Assembly (NCBI GenBank): GCA_947311115.1
Contig: CAMZKE010000127.1
Location: 1-45,689 of the forward strand
Direction of reading: 5' to 3'
DNA: 45,689 bases
DNA from: an uncultured Bacteroidales bacterium
GTDB taxonomy: Bacteria > Bacteroidota > Bacteroidia > Bacteroidales > JAFGXI01
The notes under the pieces were generated by a model. That model worked only from the letters and a program-made list of their open reading frames with translations, was not told the DNA's origin and did no database searches. Below are positions 26,103 through 34,356 of the stretch, in pieces. The position numbers and the translations under genes are program-made. Positions within the stretch are counted from its first letter, which is position 1; the number at the start of each line of letters is the position of its first letter.

Positions 26103-27215
26103 TTGTTTGTGATGTTGGCTATGTATGTATATTCTCAAACTGAAAATACTATAAATGCCAGAGCATCGTATATTGGAGAGGGATTTGCAAATTTTACCAG
26201 AGGTTTGCAAAAGGGAGAAACATATTTAGGTAAAATACATTTTGGAATTGAATATAAACCTAAATTTTTTAATAATGGTGAGTTTTCGGCACATATAGAA
26301 AATACTCATGGAGGTAACCCATCGCGCGATTATATTGGTGATTTACAAGTTGCTTCTAATATTGATAACGGCGATTATACATATTTGTCAGAATTATGGT
26401 ACAAACATTCGTTTAATAATTTATTTGTAAAATTTGGTATTATTGATTTAAATTCTGATTATCTTAACTCTAATTGTGGAGGTGTATTTTTGAATAGTTC
26501 TTTTGGAATACAGCCCTCTGCTTCGTTAAATATGCCTGTTCCTATTTTTCCAATGAATGCACTTGGTGTTAATTTACAATATAGTTTTTTTGACAAATTA
26601 ATTTTACGAACAGGTATTTGGGATGGTAATCCAGGAGATTTAAATAGAAACCCTTATAATGTTCAATGGAAATTAAGTAAAAGCGAAGGGATTTTATCTG
26701 CTACCGAATTTGAGTATAAATATAAAAATGGTTTAGGTAATTTAAAATTTGGAATGTTGTACCATTCTGCAAATTTTAAAACTTTATCTGATACAAGTTG
26801 TTATATCAAAGGAAATTTTCAGTTTCACTTTATTTTTGAGCAGGTGATTGTTTATGATAAAATTAATAATAAACCAAAGATTGATGTATTTGCAAATATA
26901 GGTTATTTACCAAATAATGAAATTAATGTAATACCGCTATCGTTTAGTGGTGGAGTGTATTATTCAAATGTATTTTTAAATAAAATTGATGATAAAATAG
27001 GGTTTGCTTTTTCGTATGCGAAAATAAGCGATGTGCTTTTAAGAAAATATATGGAGTATAAAACAAAGGAAACTTTATTTGAACTTACTTACACAATAGA
27101 AATAAATAATAATATTTCTATTCAGCCCGATTTGCAATATATATTTAATTCGGGTGTAAATAATAATGTTTCTGATGCATTTGTTGGCTTTTTAAGGGTG
27201 ATAATCAATACATAA
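26103..27215 (+). CDS. Carbohydrate-selective porin OprB-like protein, signal peptide interrupted by a frameshift
   Basis: About 370 aa of outer-membrane beta-barrel resembling the OprB family: GDLQVASNID, SELWYKHSF, VKFGIIDLNSDY, GVFLNSSFGIQPSASLNMPVPIFP, GIWDGNPGD. OprB porins pass sugars or other small solutes through the outer membrane. The start is a problem. In this frame the first usable codon is the TTG at 26103, giving FVMLAMYVYSQ with no basic N-region. An ATG at 26083 in another frame reads MRFLIRLCL and then stops at TGA. One extra base, for example in the T run at 26089-26093, would join the frames into a normal signal peptide (MRFFNTALFVMLAMYVYSQ). This is a real frameshift, a phase switch or a sequence error. 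The rest of the gene is open. Confidence 0.75.
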   Translation: MFVMLAMYVYSQTENTINARASYIGEGFANFTRGLQKGETYLGKIHFGIEYKPKFFNNGEFSAHIENTHGGNPSRDYIGDLQVASNIDNGDYTYLSELWYKHSFNNLFVKFGIIDLNSDYLNSNCGGVFLNSSFGIQPSASLNMPVPIFPMNALGVNLQYSFFDKLILRTGIWDGNPGDLNRNPYNVQWKLSKSEGILSATEFEYKYKNGLGNLKFGMLYHSANFKTLSDTSCYIKGNFQFHFIFEQVIVYDKINNKPKIDVFANIGYLPNNEINVIPLSFSGGVYYSNVFLNKIDDKIGFAFSYAKISDVLLRKYMEYKTKETLFELTYTIEINNNISIQPDLQYIFNSGVNNNVSDAFVGFLRVIINT

Positions 27216-27249
27216 TGTTTAAGTTTTAATCTGTTTGGGTTTGATTCTC

Positions 27250-27312
27250 CGTCCCTTGGGACGTATAAAAGAATAGTATTCCAAAACGATACCTCGTCCG
27301 CTTGCGGCGAGG
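27250..27312. repeat. GC-rich double hairpin in the intergenic region
   Basis: Two compact hairpins stand out in AT-rich DNA. The first is CGTCCC-TT-GGGACG at 27250-27263. The second is at 27292-27312, with arms CCTCG/CGAGG and CCG/CGG around a CTTG loop and one unpaired T. They are 28 nt apart and lie between the porin and the DUF4395 gene. They resemble dispersed intergenic REP-like elements rather than a simple terminator, since no T run follows. Confidence 0.6.
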
Positions 27313-27392
27313 ATATTCATTATAGAAATGTTAAAATTATATAAATTTCATGTTTTATGACATAAATCAGTATTCGTTTACTTAAATAAATC

Positions 27393-27400
27393 TAGGTTTG
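27393..27400 (+). promoter_or_regulatory. -7 box for DUF4395 gene
   Basis: TAGGTTTG matches TAnnTTTG and ends 16 nt before the ATG at 27417. No clear -33 element is present at the usual spacing. Confidence 0.45.
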
Positions 27401-27416
27401 TGAAAAATATAAAACT

Positions 27417-27851
27417 ATGGAGAAATATTGCCCTATTGTAAGCGAAACTGTTGATTCTAAGTTAATAAGAGTAAATGCGTTTTTGATTTTGGTTACGCTT
27501 GTTTTTTTCTTTTTATCGCCATATAAGTGGACAATATATATTGTTGCGATAGATTTTTTAATTAGAGTTTTGTTTGGAATGAGAAATAGCCCTGTGTGTA
27601 AAGCTATCCAGTATAGTTTTAATATTGTGAAAATTGAACCATATAAAGTTAATGCAGGTCCTAAAAAAATAGCCTCTAGGTTTGGGTTAACTTTTTCGTT
27701 ATTAATAATTGCATTTCAAATATTAAATTTACAAATAGCAAGCGAAATAGTAACAATTATTTTTATTATCGCTACAGGTCTCGAAGCTTTTGTAAATTTT
27801 TGCCTTGTTTGTAAAATTTATCCTTATCTGAATAAAATAGGTATAAAGTAG
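27417..27851 (+). CDS. DUF4395 family integral membrane protein
   Basis: A 144-aa inner-membrane protein with about four hydrophobic helices. The N-terminus carries CPIVSETVDSKLIRVNA and the middle has GPKKIASRFGL, both typical of DUF4395. The cysteines CP near the start, SPVCKA after helix 2 and LVCK near the end are notable for a small membrane protein. No biochemical role is established for the family. It is a single gene with its own promoter box, convergent with hflX. Confidence 0.85.
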   Translation: MEKYCPIVSETVDSKLIRVNAFLILVTLVFFFLSPYKWTIYIVAIDFLIRVLFGMRNSPVCKAIQYSFNIVKIEPYKVNAGPKKIASRFGLTFSLLIIAFQILNLQIASEIVTIIFIIATGLEAFVNFCLVCKIYPYLNKIGIK

Positions 27852-27878
27852 TTTTGTAAGAAAATGCCAAATACTGTT

Positions 27879-27905
27879 TTTATTATAGAAGTCCCCTATA
27901 ATAAA
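27879..27905. terminator. Inverted repeat between convergent DUF4395 gene and hflX
   Basis: Arms TTTATTATAG (27879-27888) and CTATAATAAA (27896-27905) pair perfectly around AAGTCCC. It lies between two convergent stop codons, so it may act as a bidirectional terminator. The stem is AT-rich and no strong T tract follows on either strand. Confidence 0.4.
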
Positions 27906-27915
27906 TTATTATGGT

Positions 27916-29124
27916 TTAGTCTTCAATAATATTATAAAGAAAATCATTATAAGGGTAGCGTTTAATGTGCAATTCTTTCACTTTCTCGTAAATAAGCTTT
28001 CTAAAATTATCTATATTTTGTTTTTCTTTGGCTGATATAAAAATGCAAGGAGAATTATCTTTTGCTATCCAATGGTTCATCATTTCGTCTAACGAATAAT
28101 TTTCCGGTTTTCGTTCTTGTAAATCGTCATCGTCAAGTTTATCGTAAGTATAATTATCAATTTTATTGAAAACAATATAAGTTGGTTTGCCTGTTTTATC
28201 TATCTCGTTAAGAGTTTCTTGAACTACATTAATTTGTTCTTCAAAATTTGGGTGCGAAATATCAACTACGTGTAATAGTAGGTCTGCTTCACGTACTTCA
28301 TCAAGCGTAGATTTAAACGACTCAACCAAATCGTGTGGCAGTTTACGAATAAAACCAACAGTATCAGATAATAAAAATGGAAGGTTCTCAACCACAACTT
28401 TTCTAACGGTGGTATCAAGAGTTGCAAATAGTTTATTTTCGGCAAAAACCTCCGATTTGCTAAGCATATTCATAATGGTAGATTTGCCTACGTTTGTGTA
28501 ACCAACAAGTGCAACACGAATCATTTTGCCTCTATTTTTTCGTTGAGTGGCTTTTTGCTTGTCTATTTTTTTAAGTTGCTCTTTAAGACGTGAAATTTTA
28601 TCGCGAATAATACGGCGGTCGGTTTCAATTTCTGTTTCACCGGGGCCACGCATACCAATACCTCCTTTTTGTCGTTCTAGGTGAGTCCACATTCTAGTAA
28701 GGCGAGGTAATAAATATTGGTATTGAGCAAGTTCAACTTGTACTTTTGAGTGGGCAGTTCTGGCTCTTTTGGCAAAAATATCAAGTATTAAATTTGTACG
28801 GTCTAAAAGTCGTATTTCCAATATTTTTTCAATATTTCGTAACTGAGTAGGCGATAGTTCATCGTCAAAAATTACTAAATCAATATCGTTATCTTTAATA
28901 TAATTTTTAATTTCTATTAGCTTACCGGAACCAACAAATGTTTTTGAGTTTGGAGTTTCAATTTTTTGGGTAAAACGCTTTATTGGCAAGGCTCCAGCCG
29001 TGTGAGTTAAAAATTCTAGCTCATCAAGATATTCTTTAACCTGTTTTTCGGTTTGCTCTTTATTTATTACACCTACAAGAACTGCTCGTTCGGCTTCTTT
29101 TTCTGTTAAATAGTAGTTACCCAT
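27916..29124 (-). CDS. hflX: GTPase HflX
   Basis: A 402-aa ribosome-associated GTPase that splits stalled or stress-inactivated ribosomes. The N-terminal HflX domain has FVGSGKLIEI and DDELSPTQLRNIE. A helical linker carries the family hallmark GGIGMRGPGETEIETDRR (about 154-171). The G domain has G1 GYTNVGKST (208-216), G3 DTVGF (254-258) and G4 NKID. A family-typical YP near the C-terminus is present. It is 35 bp downstream of the MBL-hydrolase gene and probably co-transcribed with it and the DUF4268 gene. Confidence 0.95.
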   Translation of the reverse strand: MGNYYLTEKEAERAVLVGVINKEQTEKQVKEYLDELEFLTHTAGALPIKRFTQKIETPNSKTFVGSGKLIEIKNYIKDNDIDLVIFDDELSPTQLRNIEKILEIRLLDRTNLILDIFAKRARTAHSKVQVELAQYQYLLPRLTRMWTHLERQKGGIGMRGPGETEIETDRRIIRDKISRLKEQLKKIDKQKATQRKNRGKMIRVALVGYTNVGKSTIMNMLSKSEVFAENKLFATLDTTVRKVVVENLPFLLSDTVGFIRKLPHDLVESFKSTLDEVREADLLLHVVDISHPNFEEQINVVQETLNEIDKTGKPTYIVFNKIDNYTYDKLDDDDLQERKPENYSLDEMMNHWIAKDNSPCIFISAKEKQNIDNFRKLIYEKVKELHIKRYPYNDFLYNIIED

Positions 29125-29159
29125 TGTTTGTATAAGTAATTATAATTGCACGAAGCGTA

Positions 29160-29996
29160 TTAAAGTTCGCTTAATTTAAAAGTTTTGTCTGGTCTTACGC
29201 CTTTTTCGGTTTCTTTAAGAGTGCAACATTCGTTATATAAATCGTGTTCAAAAAATAGTGTAACATTATTTTTTAATGCAAAATTGTAAAAACGTTTTTT
29301 ATCATCTAAAGTTAAAAGTGGGCGAGTATCGTAACCCATAATGTAAGGCATTGGTATATGTGCTGTTGATGGTAATAAATCGCCCATATATGCAATTTTT
29401 TTATCCTTATAATTAATTATTGGAACAATTTGCCCATCGGTATGTCCGTCAAACATCATAATATTTATATCAGTATAGAGTTCGCCCTCTTCTTTAATTA
29501 TATTTAATGCTCCTAGCTCTTTAATAGGCATTATATTTTCTTTTAGAAATGATGCCACTTCTCTGCGGTTTGCATTTGTTGCCCAATCCCATTGCTTTTG
29601 GCTTACCCAATATTTTGCATTCGGAAATGTTAAAACTAACTCATCGTTTTCAGTTTTTGTAATACTTCCGCCAACATGGTCGAAATGTAAATGTGTGTGA
29701 AGTACATCTGTAATATCTTCCGGTTTATAACCTTGTTTATTAAGCGATTTTATTAAATCGCCATCGCCGTTACGGTAATAATGCGAGAAAAATTTTTCTG
29801 ACTGTTTGTTTCCCATACCTGTATCAATAAGTATTCGCCTATCACCTGTATCAACAACTAAACAACGCATTGTCCAATTGCATAAATTATTTTCGTCAGC
29901 AGGATAGAGTTTTTGCCACATTACCTTAGGTACAACTCCAAACATTGCACCACCATCAAGTTTTAAATTTCCTGCATCAATTACTGAAAGTTTCAT
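29160..29996 (-). CDS. MBL-fold metallo-hydrolase (lactonase-like)
   Basis: A 278-aa cytoplasmic metallo-beta-lactamase-fold enzyme with no signal peptide. The zinc motif HLHFDH is at residues 102-107, with further ligands in DGHTDG (about 185), MGDLLP (about 207) and FEHD (about 251). N-terminal MRCLVVDTGDRRILIDTGMGN is typical of the lactonase/AiiA-like subgroup. All metal ligands are present, so it should be active. The substrate is not known, and a quorum-quenching role should not be assumed. It lies 23 bp after the DUF4268 gene and 35 bp before hflX. Confidence 0.85.
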   Translation of the reverse strand: MKLSVIDAGNLKLDGGAMFGVVPKVMWQKLYPADENNLCNWTMRCLVVDTGDRRILIDTGMGNKQSEKFFSHYYRNGDGDLIKSLNKQGYKPEDITDVLHTHLHFDHVGGSITKTENDELVLTFPNAKYWVSQKQWDWATNANRREVASFLKENIMPIKELGALNIIKEEGELYTDINIMMFDGHTDGQIVPIINYKDKKIAYMGDLLPSTAHIPMPYIMGYDTRPLLTLDDKKRFYNFALKNNVTLFFEHDLYNECCTLKETEKGVRPDKTFKLSEL

Positions 29997-30019
29997 TTTC
30001 TTATTTTTTTGTAAAAATA

Positions 30020-30475
30020 CTAAATCTCAACAAATTCTTTTATTATATCTTTATATTCTAAAAAAGTATTTTCCATTATTGTCATATTTGTATAAAGAAA
30101 TTCAAATATTGTAGGCCAATCTTCCTTTTTGTAGATACTTACATTATGTAAATCAATATGTATTCGTGAGACTTGTTTTTCGCCATCAATAAAAAAATCT
30201 TTATCCCAAACTAAATTATTGTTAAATTCTGTATTAAAAATTGTTTGTAATGATAACATATTTTCATAAAAACGATGACGTTTTTTTATGTTTTTGTATT
30301 CAATATCAATAACTACAGAACAGTGTTTTTGCTCGGCAACAAATTTTAAACTTAGGTTCTTAATTTTTGTATTATATAAAACCCAAGGCTGTTTTTTTCG
30401 TTTCTTTTTTGATAACGAACCAAATGTATTCCAAAATTCTATTCTGAGTTTTTTGCTTTCTTCCTTGCTATACAT
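30020..30475 (-). CDS. DUF4268 domain-containing protein
   Basis: A 151-aa soluble protein. It begins MYSKEESKKLRIEFWNTFG and continues with WVLYNTKIKNLSLKF, DIEYKNIKKRHRFYE and YKDIIKEFVEI, the pattern of DUF4268 proteins in Bacteroidota. DUF4268 is also found fused to or near nucleases in other bacteria, but no nuclease motif is visible here. It is first in a three-gene minus-strand run. A promoter box with exactly 4 nt before the ATG suggests a leaderless message. Confidence 0.8.
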   Translation of the reverse strand: MYSKEESKKLRIEFWNTFGSLSKKKRKKQPWVLYNTKIKNLSLKFVAEQKHCSVVIDIEYKNIKKRHRFYENMLSLQTIFNTEFNNNLVWDKDFFIDGEKQVSRIHIDLHNVSIYKKEDWPTIFEFLYTNMTIMENTFLEYKDIIKEFVEI

Positions 30476-30479
30476 AATG

Positions 30480-30510
30480 CAAAAATAGATTAAAAGATTG
30501 TATCATTAAA
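30480..30510 (-). promoter_or_regulatory. Promoter of the DUF4268-MBL-hflX run, apparently leaderless
   Basis: On the minus strand the box reads TATTTTTG (30487-30480), then CATT, then ATG. TTTA at 30510-30507, 19 nt upstream of the box, is one base from TTTG. With a start about 4 nt after the box, the transcript would begin at the initiation codon. Confidence 0.6.
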
Positions 30511-30544
30511 TTATAAGTTGAAAATAAAAATGTAATTTTACAGA

Positions 30545-31810
30545 ATGAATTCAAATTTTGATATAACAATAATTGGTTCGGGAATATTAAGCGCAAAAAT
30601 TGCATTGCTAGCGGCAAAACAAGGTTTAAAAGTTTGTTTGTTATCGGAAAATGATTTTGGTAATATTGCTGCGTTTAATAAAATTGATATTGTTGATGAA
30701 ACTAATATTGTTTACGAAAATTATGCAAATAATTTTATTCCTGTCGATTTAATAAATATTGATATACAAAATAGTACGTTTACAAAATATTACAAACAGT
30801 TTTTATCTAAAATAACTAAAGCGAAATTTAAAAATTACGATAATTTAATTGAAACTGAGCCTCAGTTAAAAAACACTGATATTGGGTATGCTACATCAAC
30901 AAAAGTATATAAATACGATTATGCACGTGTTTGTATTGATACTGTTTTAACGGCTCAAGAATATGGTGCAAAAATATTTAATTATGTAAATATTAAAAGT
31001 GTTGAATATGAGTTTATAAATTTTAATTATGAAAATTTTGAATATAAAATATCGACAAAACTAATTATCGATTTAAGAAAAGCTAATAAGCAAATTACAA
31101 ATAATTTTTTTACAATTCCACGATATAAGTTAGAGTTAACTAACACAATATTGTTGAATGAAAAAGATTATAGAATACAATTAATACCCTACTTTTCGGT
31201 TGTTATTGTGAAATTTGATAGTGTAATTACTACATCAAAAGTGTTACAAATAATTAATAATACTTTATCGAAGCAAATTTCAGAAAAAGAGATTCTTGAT
31301 TTTTGGAACGAGAATAAGAGTGTTGGTAAAGTGTCTGTAAATGAGAATGTACTGTGTTTAGAAGAATCGTTTGTATATGGAGAATCAACTGCAATTAATG
31401 AAGTTCTTTCGTTTATTTCTAAAAAGTTGAATATTAAAAAACTTGCTAGTTTTGAAGTTGAATTATATAATAATTTTACTTTTGAAAAACGCAAAACTGT
31501 GATTTACGAGCAGGTTGATAAAACTTTTAGAGAGGTACAGCAAACAAATATTTCGCCAAACGAATTTACAAAATTATATTACAGATACGGTTCAAAATTT
31601 GATATTGTAATTGAAAAAGCTTACGATTTTTATGCCGATAAAAATAATAGAAAAGATGCGTGGTTAATGGCTCAAATTTGGTATGCAAAAGAATATGAAA
31701 TGGCTAAAAATATTGATGATTTTATTTATAGGCGAGTAAATATATATTTCTCAAATTATTTTGATAATGAGTTGAAACAAAAAATAAAAAAATATTTTGT
31801 TAAATTTTAA
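30545..31810 (+). CDS. Degenerate GlpD-like FAD-dependent oxidoreductase
   Basis: A 421-aa protein whose ends resemble aerobic glycerol-3-phosphate dehydrogenase. The N-terminal Rossmann segment is DITIIGSGILSAKIALLAAKQGLKV (6-30). The segment YDYARVCIDTVLTAQEYGAKIFNY matches the GlpD motif around the second strand. The C-terminus has YRYGS and ...WYAKEYEMAKNIDDFIYRRVNIYF, as in the GlpD C-terminal domain. The third glycine of GxGxxG is a serine, and the FAD/substrate motif HGGLRYL is absent. It may therefore be a non-catalytic or repurposed paralog. A near-box TAATTTTA ends 4 nt before the ATG. The 3' end overlaps the convergent SpoIIE gene by 11 nt. Confidence 0.7.
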   Translation: MNSNFDITIIGSGILSAKIALLAAKQGLKVCLLSENDFGNIAAFNKIDIVDETNIVYENYANNFIPVDLINIDIQNSTFTKYYKQFLSKITKAKFKNYDNLIETEPQLKNTDIGYATSTKVYKYDYARVCIDTVLTAQEYGAKIFNYVNIKSVEYEFINFNYENFEYKISTKLIIDLRKANKQITNNFFTIPRYKLELTNTILLNEKDYRIQLIPYFSVVIVKFDSVITTSKVLQIINNTLSKQISEKEILDFWNENKSVGKVSVNENVLCLEESFVYGESTAINEVLSFISKKLNIKKLASFEVELYNNFTFEKRKTVIYEQVDKTFREVQQTNISPNEFTKLYYRYGSKFDIVIEKAYDFYADKNNRKDAWLMAQIWYAKEYEMAKNIDDFIYRRVNIYFSNYFDNELKQKIKKYFVKF

Positions 31811-33854
31811 TACCAACAACTAAAACATCGTCAATTTGTTCGTAATCACTTTTCCAATTACTATAAACTTTTTCTAAAATATTCTTTTGTTCTTTCATTG
31901 GTTTCTCAGAATTTTCTAATAGTATTTTTTTAAAAGCTTTGTATTTGAATTTTTTATTATTTGGACCTCCAAACTGGTCGGCAAAACCATCGGAGAACAT
32001 ATATATGCAATCGCCTTCGTGTAACTGAATAAAATGTGTATAGAATTTTTCCATTTTTTCGTAAATAGCAATAGGCATTTTATTTGGTTTAATTTCGTAA
32101 AATAACTTTGAGCTAGAAATGTTTAGTTTAGTGTTGTCTAACAGTTTTACAGAGCTTTTGTTTTCATTTGAAAGAATATTTAATTTATAATCTGAGATTA
32201 TATATAAAGGGTTGTTTGCTCCAGAATATTGTAAAATTTTACTTTTATCTTCTATCGATATTATTGCCATATCCATACCGTCCTTTTGCTCACCGGTTTT
32301 CCCTTTCTGCTTTAAAGTTTCTATAATTTTAGTTCTTAATAAATTTAAAATTTCTCCGGTTTTTATGTTTTCATTATATGAAGTTATTTCATTTAGAAAT
32401 GTATTTCCGAGCATACTCATAAATGCTCCGGGAACCCCGTGTCCTGTACAATCTGCAGCAGTAATTATGGTTCGGTATTTCATCTTTTTCCACCAATAAA
32501 AATCGCCACTAACTTTATCTTTTGGTTTAAACATTATAAATAAATCAGATAAATGTACCGATTTTGTTAATAGTTTCGGAAAAACTGATAGTTGAATGCG
32601 TTGTGCATAATCAATACTTTGCGAAACTTCATTATAGATAGTTTCAATTTTGTTTTTTTGAGCTTGAACTAAATCTCTTTGTGATTCAATTTCATCTTTT
32701 TGTGAAGTAACTTCCTCTACTAATTGATTTAATTCTTCGTTTTGTTCTTGAATAATACTTTTTTGACGAGTTATTTTTTCATTTTTATCCTCTAATATTT
32801 TATTAGCCTTTTTTTTGTTTCGATAATTTCTGTATATGAATAAAATTAATAAAAAGAAAAGTATTAGAGCAACACCTATAAATGAAATTAAATATTGTTG
32901 AAACTCAATTTCTTTATGAGTTTCTTTTAGCTCTCCTTTTTGTTGCTTTATTTTAATTTTATGATTATTAATCTCTTGGTTTAAGCTGTTAAGTATGTTT
33001 TTTTTGTTTTTTATTTCATTTTCTTGTATTTGTAATTTGTTTTTTGAAATTGTAATTTGCTTATATTGTTTCTTTATATCTTGTTTTAGCGAATTTAAAA
33101 TTTGTAAATTATTTGTTAAAATGCTATCTTTTTGTGTAATTTGGATTGAGTATTCTTTTAAATTATTTTCTTTTTGTTTTATTAATGCTAATTTATTTTT
33201 TAATGTTGTATTTAAAGAATTTATAAGAGTTTCTTTTGTATTTATTTCTTTTTTCTGATTGTTTAAAATTAGTTTTTGTTTTTCAATAATTTTTCTTTCG
33301 TTTTCTAGAGAATCATTTACCATATCGTACATTTCTTCATAATTCTTTTTATGAATTCGTGCTAATATTTTAAAAATAGAAGGTAAAAAGAAGCCTTCTT
33401 TTGCCAATGTTTCTTCGTTTATTTCAACTCTTACATAAAAAATAGGCATAAAATTCATCATTGTTTCATTTTTGTTTTTTAGCCTATCGGTAACCATTAA
33501 AATACCCTTCCCCTCTACTTGTTTATATATTTTTATAGCTTCATTACTTTTGGTTTTATCAGAATAAATAATTTGAATATTTTGTATGTCTTTAATGTTT
33601 TTTATTAGTATTACCTTTATTTTTTTTCGCTTAATTTTTATACCTTTAGATTTGCTTGTTATTAAATTAAACATAACGCTATCATTGGCGTAAACGCCAA
33701 TTTTATATACTTTTAACGAGTCTTCATTTTCCCATTTTAGGTATCTTAGAAAAGATAAAATATATTGAGTTTTTACCCTGTTATTTATTAGGTTTTGCGA
33801 ATTTACATTAATGAATAAGAGTAATAAAAATATTAAAATGAGAGTGTTTTTCAT
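31800..33854 (-). CDS. YfiR-like sensor / coiled-coil / SpoIIE-family PP2C phosphatase
   Basis: A 684-aa membrane signalling protein. It has a signal peptide (1-19, ending INVNSQ), a periplasmic YfiR-like (DUF4154) domain (about 25-165; YILSFLRYLKWE, ILMVTDR, NFMPIFYVRVEIN), a long coiled coil (about 175-318), a transmembrane helix (321-341), a second coiled coil (about 345-410) and a cytoplasmic SpoIIE/PP2C domain (about 410-684). The catalytic metal-binding motifs are present: SGDFYWW (D451), AADCTGHGVPGAFMS (D468) and YMFSDGFADQFGG. It probably dephosphorylates a Ser/Thr protein, such as an anti-sigma antagonist, in response to a periplasmic signal. The target is unknown. Last gene of a minus-strand run, 16 nt after the small membrane protein. 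Confidence 0.88.
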   Translation of the reverse strand: MKNTLILIFLLLLFINVNSQNLINNRVKTQYILSFLRYLKWENEDSLKVYKIGVYANDSVMFNLITSKSKGIKIKRKKIKVILIKNIKDIQNIQIIYSDKTKSNEAIKIYKQVEGKGILMVTDRLKNKNETMMNFMPIFYVRVEINEETLAKEGFFLPSIFKILARIHKKNYEEMYDMVNDSLENERKIIEKQKLILNNQKKEINTKETLINSLNTTLKNKLALIKQKENNLKEYSIQITQKDSILTNNLQILNSLKQDIKKQYKQITISKNKLQIQENEIKNKKNILNSLNQEINNHKIKIKQQKGELKETHKEIEFQQYLISFIGVALILFFLLILFIYRNYRNKKKANKILEDKNEKITRQKSIIQEQNEELNQLVEEVTSQKDEIESQRDLVQAQKNKIETIYNEVSQSIDYAQRIQLSVFPKLLTKSVHLSDLFIMFKPKDKVSGDFYWWKKMKYRTIITAADCTGHGVPGAFMSMLGNTFLNEITSYNENIKTGEILNLLRTKIIETLKQKGKTGEQKDGMDMAIISIEDKSKILQYSGANNPLYIISDYKLNILSNENKSSVKLLDNTKLNISSSKLFYEIKPNKMPIAIYEKMEKFYTHFIQLHEGDCIYMFSDGFADQFGGPNNKKFKYKAFKKILLENSEKPMKEQKNILEKVYSNWKSDYEQIDDVLVVGIKI

Positions 33855-33870
33855 TTTATTTTATAGTGAG

Positions 33871-34356
33871 TTAAAAATATTTAGGTTTTAATATTTCGCT
33901 ATAAATAACAGCTTTTTCAAGGTCAAAATCGATGTTTTCAGCTTCTTCTGTTTCTTTTATTTCATCATAATCAAGAAAATCATCTTCGTTAATTCTAAGA
34001 GATGAGTGGGTTTTGTTATCATTAAATTCAACATCTATTGTTTCCTCAATTTCATTTTCAATTGGTTCTATATTGTTTTCTTGAGTTATGTTTTGAGTAG
34101 CTATATTCTGTTCGTAGTCAGTAACTTCTTTTTTTATTATATCAAAAAATGATAAATCTTCATTGCTATTGTTATAATTTATTTGTGATTCTGGCTCTGC
34201 TTCATATATAGTTTCATTGGTTTTTTTGTAATTTTTTTCAGCTGTAGCCTTTTTTTGTGCCAATTCATTAATTTTTGCTTTTTTCTTTCTTGCACTATTA
34301 TAAATGCTAAATCCAACAAATGCTACTCCCAATAATATTTTTACAAAATCGTCCAT
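33871..34356 (-). CDS. Small membrane-anchored acidic protein of unknown function
   Basis: A 161-aa protein not assigned to a named family. One N-terminal hydrophobic segment (about 5-20) is followed by a basic stretch (SARKKKAKIN), so the C-terminal part should be cytoplasmic. The remainder is acidic and low-complexity, ending in FDLEKAVIYSEILKPKYF, a tail seen in many uncharacterised Bacteroidota proteins. Its ATG overlaps the upstream stop in TAATG, indicating translational coupling with the hyperbasic secreted protein. Confidence 0.65.
   Translation of the reverse strand: MDDFVKILLGVAFVGFSIYNSARKKKAKINELAQKKATAEKNYKKTNETIYEAEPESQINYNNSNEDLSFFDIIKKEVTDYEQNIATQNITQENNIEPIENEIEETIDVEFNDNKTHSSLRINEDDFLDYDEIKETEEAENIDFDLEKAVIYSEILKPKYF

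Noticed and set aside
29160-29996. Quorum-quenching AHL lactonase call for the MBL protein
   Set aside because: The zinc motif is shared by many MBL hydrolases, and the operon with hflX gives no hint of signalling. The substrate is left open.
32995-33258. Plus-strand hydrophobic ORF (87 aa) opposite the phosphatase gene
   Set aside because: It is the complement of a Lys/Asn/Gln-rich coiled coil, which always yields Phe/Leu/Cys-rich shadows. No promoter or start context supports it.
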